A DNA stretch of 64,000 nt, from the NCBI GenBank assembly GCA_046330315.1, contig JAXLSZ010000012.1, forward strand, positions 1-64,000, written 5' to 3'. The notes under the pieces were generated by a model that did not search any database, was not told where the DNA came from, and was given only the letters and a program-made list of their open reading frames with translations. Made by a program: the position numbers and the translations under genes. Shown piece by piece: positions 24,703 through 31,720 of this stretch (position 1 is its first letter; each line of letters starts with the position of its first letter). This DNA comes from JAXLSZ01 sp046330315 (GTDB taxonomy: Bacteria > Actinomycetota > Thermoleophilia > Solirubrobacterales > 70-9).

Positions 24703-25725
24703 ATGAAGGCAGCAGTCATGCACGCCCCGGGCGACGTCCGCGTCGAGGACCGTGACGACCCTCAGGTCCTCGAACCGACTGACGCTGTGATCCGCGTCTC
24801 GGCGGCCTGCGTCTGCGGCTCGGACCTATGGCTGTACCGGGGCATCGAGGAGATGGAATGGCCCGCGCCCATGGGCCACGAGTACGCCGGGGTCATCGAA
24901 GAGGTCGGCGACGAGGTCGAGACGATCAAACCGGGGCAGTTCGTCGTCGGCTCGTTCTGGGCAACGGACAACACGTGCCCGATCTGCCGGGCCGGCTATC
25001 AGAGCGGGTGCGTCAACCGGGTGCCGATGGGCATGCTGGGCGCCCAGGCCGAGTTCCTGCGCGTTCCGCTTGCCGACGGAACCCTCATTGCCACCCCGGA
25101 GTTTCCCGACGACGACCTGGTCCCGAGCCTGCTCACCGCATCCGACGTGCTCGGCACGGGTTGGTTTGGCGCAGTCGCCGCCGAGGCCGGGCCCGGCAAA
25201 AGCGTCGCCGTCGTCGGCGATGGCGCGGTCGGCCTGCTGGCGGTGCTGGCCGCCAAGCAGCTCGGCGCCGAGCGGATCATCGCGATGAGCCGTCACGAGC
25301 CGCGCCAGCGCATCGCGACCGAGTACGGCGCAACCGACATCGTCGAGGAGCGCGGCGAGGACGGCGTGGCGAAGATCAAGGAGGTCACCGAGGGGCTCGG
25401 TGCTCACTCTGTGGTCGAGGCCGTCGGCACCCAGGAGTCGATGATGCAGGCGATCAGCTCGACCCGCCCCGGCGGACACGTCGGCTTCGTTGGCGTCGGG
25501 CACGGCGTCGCCATCGACGGAATGGACCTGTTCTGGAGCCTCGTGCACCTGCACGGCGGCCCGGCGCCCGTGCGGCGCTTCCTGCCCGAACTGATCGACC
25601 TGATCTGGAGGCGCGAGATCGACCCCGGAAAGGTCTTCGACCTCGAGTTGCCGCTCAACGAAGCCGCCGAGGGATATGAGGCCATGGATCAGCGGCGGGC
25701 GATCAAGGCGCTGCTTCGCCCTTGA
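24703..25725 (+). CDS. Zinc-dependent alcohol dehydrogenase family protein (MDR)
   Basis: 340 residues from the ATG at 24703, with GAGGAG upstream. Catalytic zinc ligands are seen in CVCGSDLW and GHEYAGVIEEVG, a partial structural-zinc lobe in NTCPICRAGYQSGC, and the cofactor motif VVGDGAVGLLAVLAAK in a Rossmann fold. It oxidises alcohols or reduces aldehydes with NAD(P); the substrate is not predictable. It overlaps the SDR start by four bases, forming a two-gene operon divergent from the XRE regulator. Confidence 0.9.
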   Translation: MKAAVMHAPGDVRVEDRDDPQVLEPTDAVIRVSAACVCGSDLWLYRGIEEMEWPAPMGHEYAGVIEEVGDEVETIKPGQFVVGSFWATDNTCPICRAGYQSGCVNRVPMGMLGAQAEFLRVPLADGTLIATPEFPDDDLVPSLLTASDVLGTGWFGAVAAEAGPGKSVAVVGDGAVGLLAVLAAKQLGAERIIAMSRHEPRQRIATEYGATDIVEERGEDGVAKIKEVTEGLGAHSVVEAVGTQESMMQAISSTRPGGHVGFVGVGHGVAIDGMDLFWSLVHLHGGPAPVRRFLPELIDLIWRREIDPGKVFDLELPLNEAAEGYEAMDQRRAIKALLRP

Positions 25726-26495
25726 CCGCGCCGGTGGAGAACGGCGAGTTCGCGGGCAAGGTCTCGTTCGTGACCGGCGCCGCCAGCGGGATCGGCCGCG
25801 CAACGGCGCTTGCGTTCGCGCGGGAGGGGGCCGCCGTGGTCGCCGCCGACCTCTCTGAGCAGGCGAATACCGAGACCGTTCGCCTGATTGAAGACCTCGG
25901 AGGCCGGGCCCTCGGACTGCGATGCGACGTGACCAGCTCTGACGACGTGCAGGTCGCCGTCGAGAGGACCGTGCAGGAGTTCGACCGCCTCGACCTCGCG
26001 TTCAACAACGCCGGCATCGAGCAGCCGATCAAAGCGACGGCCGAGCTCACCGAGGAGGAGTGGAGCCGCAGCCTGGCGGTGAACCTCACCGGGGTGTTCA
26101 CGTGCATGAAGCACCAGATCCCGGTGATGCTCGAGCTGGGGGGAGGGGCGATCGTCAACACATCGTCGGGTGCAGGGGTAAGAGGCTTCGCCGGCCAGGC
26201 CGCCTACTCGGCCGCAAAGCACGGCGTGATCGGCCTGACCAAAGCCGCGGCGCTCGACTACACGCAATCGAACATCCGCATCAACGCGGTCTGCCCGGGG
26301 ATCGTCGGGACGGAGATGATGGAGCGCTTCACCGGAGGGACAGCCGAAGGCGAGGCGCGCGTGATCGCGCAGGAGCCCGTCGGACGTATGGGCCGGCCCG
26401 AGGAGATTGCCGCGGCGGTCGTCTGGCTGTGCTCCGAGCGGGCGTCCTTCCTCGTCGGACACGCCATGGTGGTCGACGGCGGCCAGACGGCGTAG
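25722..26495 (+). CDS. SDR family oxidoreductase
   Basis: 257 residues from a TTG overlapping the dehydrogenase stop (TTGA); a GTG at 25734 is possible. Classical SDR motifs are present: TGAASGIGRATALAFA (cofactor), FNNAGIEQP, NTSSGAGVRG, the catalytic YSAAK, and CPGIVGTEMMERF. The PEEIAAAVVWLCSERASFLVGH end is typical. With the adjacent alcohol dehydrogenase it may carry out sequential redox steps on the same compound. Confidence 0.92.
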   Translation: MTAPVENGEFAGKVSFVTGAASGIGRATALAFAREGAAVVAADLSEQANTETVRLIEDLGGRALGLRCDVTSSDDVQVAVERTVQEFDRLDLAFNNAGIEQPIKATAELTEEEWSRSLAVNLTGVFTCMKHQIPVMLELGGGAIVNTSSGAGVRGFAGQAAYSAAKHGVIGLTKAAALDYTQSNIRINAVCPGIVGTEMMERFTGGTAEGEARVIAQEPVGRMGRPEEIAAAVVWLCSERASFLVGHAMVVDGGQTA

Positions 26496-26935
26496 CCGCC
26501 GCTTTCGATAGCGAACGCACGGGTTCCGCCCTCCGGGCTCTGCTTTCGCGTGAGGGGAGGCGCGTGTCGGAGCGGGACGACGTGCTCGCTCCGGACGAGG
26601 CCGAGGCGCTGCGGCGCGGATCCGCTGACGCCCGCATCGGCCAAGCGGAAGTGTGCAGCCGAGACTTCCGCTCCCGGGAAACGCGAGCGCGCTCGGCACA
26701 AGTCGCGATACGACTGCCGCTCGTCCATTTGGGGCGTCTTGCCGCCCTCCGGTGGCCCTGGCCGATGTTTGCTTCCGCGTTGCACGAGGAGCAGTCGCTC
26801 TCCCCGAAGCAACCACCCTGCGGAGAAGCGGCGGAACGGCCACCAGGAAGCAGCGCTCGGAACAGGAAATGTGCCCCTATTGTGCCCACGAGCGAGCCGA
26901 AAAGTGGCGAATCCCGCTTGATCAAGCGGGATCCC
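26496..26935. other. Gene-free island end with 22-bp palindrome
   Basis: About 440 bases with no convincing gene on either strand. Several open frames exist but have no family features. At 26911-26932 lies a perfect 22-bp palindrome (ATCCCGCTTGA / TCAAGCGGGAT), four bases from the tRNA-derived repeat and just downstream of the tRNA-Glu 3' end. It could end tRNA transcription or be part of the attachment region. No integrase sequence was recognised here. Confidence 0.55.
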
Positions 26936-26959
26936 GAGGCACCGCTACCGGGATTCGAA
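26936..26959 (-). other. Right att-like site within tRNA-Glu
   Basis: The 24-bp counterpart of 22054-22077, covering the last 20 bases of tRNA-Glu and four downstream bases. The intact tRNA at this end and the partial copy at the other end fit integration into the tRNA 3' end with regeneration of the gene. Confidence 0.75.
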
Positions 26960-27012
26960 CCCGGGTTTCCGGACTGAGAATCCGGCGTCCTAGTCCCCTA
27001 GACGATAGCGGC
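26940..27012 (-). tRNA. tRNA-Glu (CTC)
   Basis: A 73-base cloverleaf: acceptor GCCGCTA paired with TAGCGGT, anticodon stem CCGGA / TCCGG around loop TTCTCAG (anticodon CTC), T-arm GGGTTCGAATCCC, and discriminator G. CCA is not encoded. The 3' end is duplicated at 22054-22077. Confidence 0.95.
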
Positions 27013-27127
27013 GCGGAGCGATGATCCTAGCAGCGGGTATATCCCCGATTCCGTCCGCGGGCGGCGCCAGAATACGAACGTGTGTTCGCTCCCCTTTGCC
27101 CGCAGACCCTGTAGATTTCTCCTCTCC

Positions 27128-27211
27128 GCGGCTGTGGCGGAACTGGAAGACGCGATACGTTCAGGGCGTATTGTCCGAAAGGACGTGGGGGTTCGACTCC
27201 CTCCAGCCGCA
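27128..27211 (+). tRNA. tRNA-Leu (CAG)
   Basis: An 84-base class II tRNA: acceptor GCGGCTG / CAGCCGC, anticodon stem ATACG / CGTAT with loop TTCAGGG (anticodon CAG), a long variable arm GTCCGAAAGGAC, T-arm with GGTTCGACTCC, discriminator A. It is divergent from tRNA-Glu across 115 bases. Confidence 0.95.
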
Positions 27212-27227
27212 TACCCGGTGAGGCCAG

Positions 27228-27374
27228 ATGCACCGGTCCGACGACATCCTCCGGATCTTCTGCGAGGCCTGTGACCTGGTCGGCGTTCGCTGGACCGTGG
27301 CGCCGCGGACGGTCTACGTCTCGCGCAAGGACGACGTCGCCCTGCTCGACACCTTCATCGGGCCGAAGGCCTGA
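27228..27374 (+). CDS. 48-residue protein or 3' fragment next to tRNA-Leu
   Basis: ATG at 27228 opens a short frame: HRSDDILRIFCEACDLVGVRW...YVSRKDDVALLDTFIGPKA. The pattern (LGVxW, SRxxxVxxLDxFxGPK) looks like the C-terminal end of larger actinobacterial proteins that I associate with LAGLIDADG-like proteins; this is recollection, not proof. It starts 16 bases after tRNA-Leu, a common site for integration remnants. It may be a broken gene. Confidence 0.4.
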   Translation: MHRSDDILRIFCEACDLVGVRWTVAPRTVYVSRKDDVALLDTFIGPKA

Positions 27375-27504
27375 GCGGGAGTGATGGCGGACGGGCCGCG
27401 CCGCCGGGGCAAGTTGCCAACCGCCCCTCCCCCCCGCCCGTAGAAGTCGCTACTGGACACGCCCGCGGCACCCTCGCTGCGGGCATCAAGAGGAGGAAGC
27501 TCAG

Positions 27505-28101
27505 ATGAACAAGCAGCTGCGACGGCTCGTGCCCGTGGCCGCGGCGCTCGCTATCTCCGCGGGCCTGGTCGCCTGCGGCGGGAGCGACGACGGCACCGAC
27601 ACCACGGCAACCCAGGCGGGCGGCAAGAACCTGATGCTGACCGGCAAGGACACGTCCCTGGTGCTCGACGCGGCCACGGCCAAGGTCCTCACCGACAACA
27701 AGGTCAAGGTCTCCCCGATATCGCCGGCAAAGGCGAAGGGGAACGGCATCGCCTTCCCGATCACCGGCGGCGACGTCAACTCCGAGACGCTGGCGGGGGT
27801 CATCGACCACAGCGGAGGCCTCGACTTCTCCAGCGGCGGGACCCAGGTGAAGCTGACGGACTTCGTGATCGACACCACCAAGGGCGTGCTCACCGCGACC
27901 GCGGGCGGCGCCCAGCTGCCGACCCTCGACCTCGACCTCTCGGGGCTGAAAGAGTCCGAGCAGGGCGGTGCCATCGTCGCCTCCAACATCAAGGCGACGC
28001 TGACGGCGCAGGCCGCAAAGGCGCTCAACGACGCATTCGGCGTCAGCCTCTTCCAGAAGGGCCTGGCGATCGGGACGGCCACGGTGACGGCCACAGGCTG
28101 A
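27505..28101 (+). CDS. HtaA-domain lipoprotein
   Basis: 198 residues from the ATG at 27505, with GAGGAGGAA upstream. The signal peptide ends in a lipobox (AGLVAC, Cys about residue 24) followed by a Gly/Asp/Thr linker. The rest resembles an HtaA domain: GIAFPITGGDVNSETLAGVIDHSGGLDF, VKLTDFVIDTTKGVLTA and a C-terminal KALNDAFGVSLFQKGLAIGTA. HtaA domains in actinobacteria bind heme at the surface, but key heme ligands are not identified here. Located just upstream of an ECF sigma/anti-sigma pair. Confidence 0.75.
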   Translation: MNKQLRRLVPVAAALAISAGLVACGGSDDGTDTTATQAGGKNLMLTGKDTSLVLDAATAKVLTDNKVKVSPISPAKAKGNGIAFPITGGDVNSETLAGVIDHSGGLDFSSGGTQVKLTDFVIDTTKGVLTATAGGAQLPTLDLDLSGLKESEQGGAIVASNIKATLTAQAAKALNDAFGVSLFQKGLAIGTATVTATG

Positions 28102-28143
28102 GCAGCGCCGGGGAGAAGTGCAGAGCGCGCAGGCCGGGCATCC

Positions 28144-28824
28144 ATGCCCGGCCTGCGCCACGTATTCACCAATGAGATGAGCGCCGCAGCTATCACAGCA
28201 TCCGTCGCCGGGCCGGCCATGCTCGAGCGAAAGCCCCTAGATTTCAGCCCTCTGCCGAGGGTCCGCGACAACCAGAGCACCGGGAGCGAGCGGCGGATCG
28301 CCGCCGGCCTGCGCGAGCGCCGTCCCGAGGCCGTCGAGCGGGCCTACGAGGCCTACGGCGGTGCCGTCTTCGGATACCTGCTGAAGGCGGTCGGCGACCG
28401 GGCCGCGGCGGAGGACGTCCAGCAGCAGGTCTTCCTCGAGGTCTGGCAGCGCGGCGAGGCATACGACCCCGACCGCGCCGGCCTGCTCACCTGGATCATG
28501 ACGATCGCCCGCAGTCGCGCCATCGACCACCTGCGAAAGCGGGTGCCCGAGCCCCATGACCCGACCTCCCCGCAGGTCCTCTCCGAGCCGGCCGGCGAGA
28601 CCGCGGACTCTCCCGAGAGGATCGCCGAGCGCTGGCGGGTCGCCGGCCTGCTGCGCCGCATCCCGCCCGAGGAGGCCGAGCTGCTGCGCATGCGCTTCTA
28701 CCGGGACCTCAGCCAGCGCGAGATCGCCGAGGCGACGGGAATGCCGCTCGGTACCGTGAAGATGAGGATGGTCAAGGCCTTCGAGCGGCTGCGGGAGATG
28801 ATCGAGAGCGAGGAGGAGCGGTGA
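28144..28824 (+). CDS. ECF sigma factor (SigK-like)
   Basis: 226 residues from ATG 28144; in-frame ATGs at 28177 and 28219 are alternatives and the start is uncertain. Region 2: AVERAYEAYGGAVFGYLLKAVGDRAAAEDVQQQVFLEVWQRGEAYDPDRAGLLTWIMTIARSRAIDHLRK. Region 4: LLRRIPPEEAELLRMRFYRDLSQREIAEATGMPLGTVKMRM. It overlaps the anti-sigma gene by four bases, the standard arrangement for a sigma/anti-sigma pair. Confidence 0.92.
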   Translation: MPGLRHVFTNEMSAAAITASVAGPAMLERKPLDFSPLPRVRDNQSTGSERRIAAGLRERRPEAVERAYEAYGGAVFGYLLKAVGDRAAAEDVQQQVFLEVWQRGEAYDPDRAGLLTWIMTIARSRAIDHLRKRVPEPHDPTSPQVLSEPAGETADSPERIAERWRVAGLLRRIPPEEAELLRMRFYRDLSQREIAEATGMPLGTVKMRMVKAFERLREMIESEEER

Positions 28825-29609
28825 GCGGGCGTATCGACGTCTCCGACTACCTGCTCGGTGAGCTCTCGGCCGGGGAGCGCGCCGAGGCCGAGCGCCTGAT
28901 GCGCGAGGACCCGTCCTTCCGCGCCGAGGTCGAGCGGCTGCGCCCGGTCGTCGAGCGGCTCTCGGAGATGCCCGCCGAGGGATGGGAGTCCCTCGATCCC
29001 CCTCCGCTGCGGCTGACCGAGCGGGACCTCGCGCCCGCCCCCAGGGGCGGCCGGGCCCCCTCCACCGCCACGGCAGGCGATGCGGGCGTGGACCGCCCCG
29101 CCCCGCCGGCCGCGCGGCGCCGGCGCCTCGGCTTCCTGCGCGAGGGGTTCACCCTGCGCCCCGCCTTCGCGGGGCTCGCCGCGGCCGCCCTGCTCGCGGT
29201 CGGCGTCGGCGCCGGCCTGGCGCTCGACAGCGGCGGCGGGGGGGCGAGCGGCGGCCGCGAGGTCGCGCTCCAGCCGATCGGCACCGTGGACGCGGGGGCG
29301 ACCGGGACGGCCACCTTCGCGGCGAGCACGACCTCCGGGCCCGAGGACGCCGGGGGCCCGCAGGCTGTGATCGAGCTGCGGGGCATGCGTCCCAGCCCGC
29401 CCGGCACCTATTACGAGATGTGGCTGATGAACTCCGCGAGCGACCTCGTCTCGCTCGGCTCCTTCCGGGTCCCGACCTCCGGGAAGGCGACGATCACGGT
29501 GCCGCTGCCCGAGGACCCCGGCCGCTACCACTACTTCGACATCTCGGTCGAGCGCAACGACGGGGACCCCGGGCACTCCGGCGTCTCGGTGATGCGGGCG
29601 CCGGCCTGA
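28821..29609 (+). CDS. Membrane anti-sigma factor, RskA family
   Basis: 262 residues from a GTG overlapping the sigma stop. The N-terminal anti-sigma domain (VSDYLLGELSAGERAEAERLM) has no zinc cysteines. One membrane helix is seen in AFAGLAAAALLAVGVGAGLAL, and the extracytoplasmic RskA C-terminal domain has AVIELRGMRPSPPGTYYEMWLM and GRYHYFDISVERNDGDPGHSGVSVM. Such anti-sigmas hold the sigma at the membrane and are released by regulated proteolysis. Confidence 0.9.
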   Translation: MSGRIDVSDYLLGELSAGERAEAERLMREDPSFRAEVERLRPVVERLSEMPAEGWESLDPPPLRLTERDLAPAPRGGRAPSTATAGDAGVDRPAPPAARRRRLGFLREGFTLRPAFAGLAAAALLAVGVGAGLALDSGGGGASGGREVALQPIGTVDAGATGTATFAASTTSGPEDAGGPQAVIELRGMRPSPPGTYYEMWLMNSASDLVSLGSFRVPTSGKATITVPLPEDPGRYHYFDISVERNDGDPGHSGVSVMRAPA

Positions 29610-29670
29610 CCCGGCAACCACCCGGCGCCGGGCGACACCCGCCGCACGAGGGCGGCCACCCGCCGGCAAG

Positions 29671-29700
29671 AAGAAGGACGGCCCGGGGGCCGCCCTTCCT
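29671..29700 (-). terminator. Hairpin terminator downstream of the 29723-30541 gene
   Basis: On the minus strand AAGGGCGGCC pairs with GGCCGTCCTT (one G-T pair), followed by CTTCTTCTTG. It lies between convergent genes (anti-sigma ends 29609; secreted protein ends 29723). A near copy lies at 30697-30724. Confidence 0.7.
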
Positions 29701-29722
29701 CGCAACCGGCCTGCGGTCGTGG

Positions 29723-30541
29723 CTACCTGACCTGGCAGCTCTGCTGCGCGGTGGCGCTCAGCGAGCCCGAGTTGGGCGTCGGGTCGAGCGGGTCGCTCCT
29801 GTAGAAGAAGGTTCCCTTGTAGCTCCACTTCCGGTTCGCGTGGCTGCACTTGGCGGCCACGTAGTAGTGAGTCGTTCTGATCGTCTTCCTGACCGTCCGG
29901 CCGTTGCGACGGATCGTCTTGGTCTTCTTGGTCACCACCGGCTTGTGGTTGATGTTGACCTGGAAGACCGTCACCGCGGTCCCCGCCGGCAGCGGCGGGA
30001 CCTTGACGTCGAGACGCCACCCGTACTTCCCGTTGGTCTTGTTCAGGGTCGCGGTGAGGATCTGGGTGCTGGCGATCGCGTCCACCCGCACGTGCAGAAG
30101 GATCACCGGCTTGCCGCCCTTGGGCTTCGAGTTGAAGGCCGTGATCTTGCCGATCGTGTCGGGGAGGGCGGGGTTGCCGCCGATCTTCACCTTGGCCTGG
30201 CCGGCCCCGATCTTGGCGTTGCCGCACTTCTGCAGCGCCACCGCCGTGGTCGTGCCCTCCAGGCTGGCGTTGCACTGCTTGACGCCCTGGGTGTCGAACT
30301 TGATGTCCTTGTCGTAGAAGATCTGCGCCTTCACGACGGGGGTGATGGCGAACGCCCCGGTCGCGGTCGACCCGGTTGTGGTGACGTTCTTGAGCTGGAC
30401 GTTGGCGTACTTGCTCTTCGGCACCTTGGAGGGCGACACGGTCACGCTCATCGTCTGCGTGTTGTCGGTCGCGGCCTGGGCGACGCCGGCGACTCCGAGG
30501 GCGGCAAGGAGGCAAAGCCCGCCGATCACTCGCTTTCTCAT
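29723..30541 (-). CDS. Secreted protein of unknown function, paralogue A
   Basis: 272 residues from the ATG at 30541 with AAAGGAAG upstream. A signal peptide (RVIGGLCLLAALGVAGVAQA) is followed by a beta-rich domain with repeated motifs SVTVSPSKVPKSKYANVQL, FYDKDIKFDT, VALQKCGNAKIGAGQAKVKIGGNPALPDTI and a C-terminal KWSYKGTFFYRSDPLDPTP. Cys in KQCNAS and LQKCGN and two near the C-terminus may form disulfides. No family recognised. It is clearly homologous to the next gene but carries an extra basic insertion (KKTKTIRRNGRTVRKTIR). Confidence 0.8.
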   Translation of the reverse strand: MRKRVIGGLCLLAALGVAGVAQAATDNTQTMSVTVSPSKVPKSKYANVQLKNVTTTGSTATGAFAITPVVKAQIFYDKDIKFDTQGVKQCNASLEGTTTAVALQKCGNAKIGAGQAKVKIGGNPALPDTIGKITAFNSKPKGGKPVILLHVRVDAIASTQILTATLNKTNGKYGWRLDVKVPPLPAGTAVTVFQVNINHKPVVTKKTKTIRRNGRTVRKTIRTTHYYVAAKCSHANRKWSYKGTFFYRSDPLDPTPNSGSLSATAQQSCQVR

Positions 30542-30696
30542 CTTCTGACTTCCTTTCTGGGGGCGCCCGGGGGGGCGCCTGTCTCTTTCGCGGTCATCGC
30601 TGGCCGCCGCTCGCTGCTCTCCAGCCGGATCGTAACCACCCGGCTCCTTCCATAACGCTCCCGGAGCGGCGAAGTTGTGGTCCCGCCCCGGTATGC

Positions 30697-30724
30697 GGAA
30701 GGGCGGCCCGGGGGCCGCCCTTCC
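30697..30724. terminator. Perfect hairpin between paralogues
   Basis: 13-bp perfect stem GGAAGGGCGGCCC / GGGCCGCCCTTCC, downstream of the 30761-31534 gene and upstream of its paralogue. It resembles the terminator at 29671-29700, so gene and terminator were probably duplicated together. Confidence 0.75.
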
Positions 30725-30760
30725 CAAACCGCTGCCTGGTCTCCCAGGCCTGTGCAGCGC

Positions 30761-31534
30761 CTACGCCTTCTTCTGGCAGCCCTGCTGGTCGGTGACCGTC
30801 AGCGAGCCGGCTCTCGGCGTCGGGTCGAGGGGGTCGCTCTTGTAGACGAACGAGCCCTTGTAGTTCCACTTGCCGGCCGGGCAGCGTGCGGTCACGTAGG
30901 TGTGCTTGACCTTGCCCACCTTGACCGCCTTGTGCTGCACGGTCACGTCGAACACCGTGGTCGCGGTGCCGGCCGGGAGGGGCGGAACGACGACGTTCAG
31001 CTTCCAGCCGTACTTGCCGCTGACCTTGCTGAGCGTCCCGACCAGAACGGTGGTCGAGGCGATCGCATCGACGCGGGTGTGGAGCAGGATCACCGGCTTG
31101 TCGCCCTTCGGCTTCGCGTTGAAGGCGGTGATCTTGGCGACGGTGTCCGGAAGGGCCGGGTTGCCGCCGATCTTCACCTTGGCCTGTCCGACACCGACCT
31201 TGGCGTTGCCGCACTTCTGCAGCGCCACCTGCGTGGTCGTGCCGTCGAGGTTGGCCTTGCACTGCTTGAGGCCCTTGGTGTCGAACTTGATGCCCTTGTC
31301 GTAGAAGATCGTCGCCGAGGTGACCGGCGTGATCGCAAAGGCGCCGGTGCCCGTGCTCCCCGTCGTGGTCACGCTGCGCAGCTTGGCGGCGCCGAACTTC
31401 GTCTTCGACTGCTTGCTGGGCGTCACGGTGACGGCCATGTCCTGGGTGTTGAGCGTGTTGCCGCTGCCGTAGGCGACGGCGGAAACGCCCAGTGCCAGGG
31501 CCAGGCCCAGCGCCCAAACCAGATGCTTTCGCAT
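30761..31534 (-). CDS. Secreted protein of unknown function, paralogue B
   Basis: 257 residues from the ATG at 31534 (GAAGGA upstream). Signal peptide HLVWALGLALALGVSAVAYG, then the same domain as its neighbour: TVTPSKQSKTKFGAAKLRS, FYDKGIKFDTKGLKQC, LQKCGNAKVGVGQAKVKIGGNPALPDTV and KWNYKGSFVYKSDPLDPTP. Cysteine positions match paralogue A. The pair sits just 3' of the MCE array on the same strand, but a gap of 186 bases suggests a separate transcript. Role unknown. Confidence 0.8.
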   Translation of the reverse strand: MRKHLVWALGLALALGVSAVAYGSGNTLNTQDMAVTVTPSKQSKTKFGAAKLRSVTTTGSTGTGAFAITPVTSATIFYDKGIKFDTKGLKQCKANLDGTTTQVALQKCGNAKVGVGQAKVKIGGNPALPDTVAKITAFNAKPKGDKPVILLHTRVDAIASTTVLVGTLSKVSGKYGWKLNVVVPPLPAGTATTVFDVTVQHKAVKVGKVKHTYVTARCPAGKWNYKGSFVYKSDPLDPTPRAGSLTVTDQQGCQKKA

Positions 31535-31720
31535 TCCTTCCGACTCTCCTTGGTCCCGGCGCCTGCCAGGGCGCCATGTTCCCCGCGGCACCCGCCGCGG
31601 CTTCTCTCCCGGACCTGAACCTATCAGGGCCCGGGTCCTGATCAAAGAACCGGGGAACCGCGCCTAAGTTGCGGTCTCCCCCCTGCGTTCAGGGAAGGAT
31701 ACCCGCCTGGCCCGGGGCGG

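Noticed and set aside
26496..26935. Possible integrase remnant beside tRNA-Glu
   Set aside because: None of the frames shows the Arg/His/Tyr motifs of tyrosine recombinases or serine recombinase features; recorded as gene-free instead.
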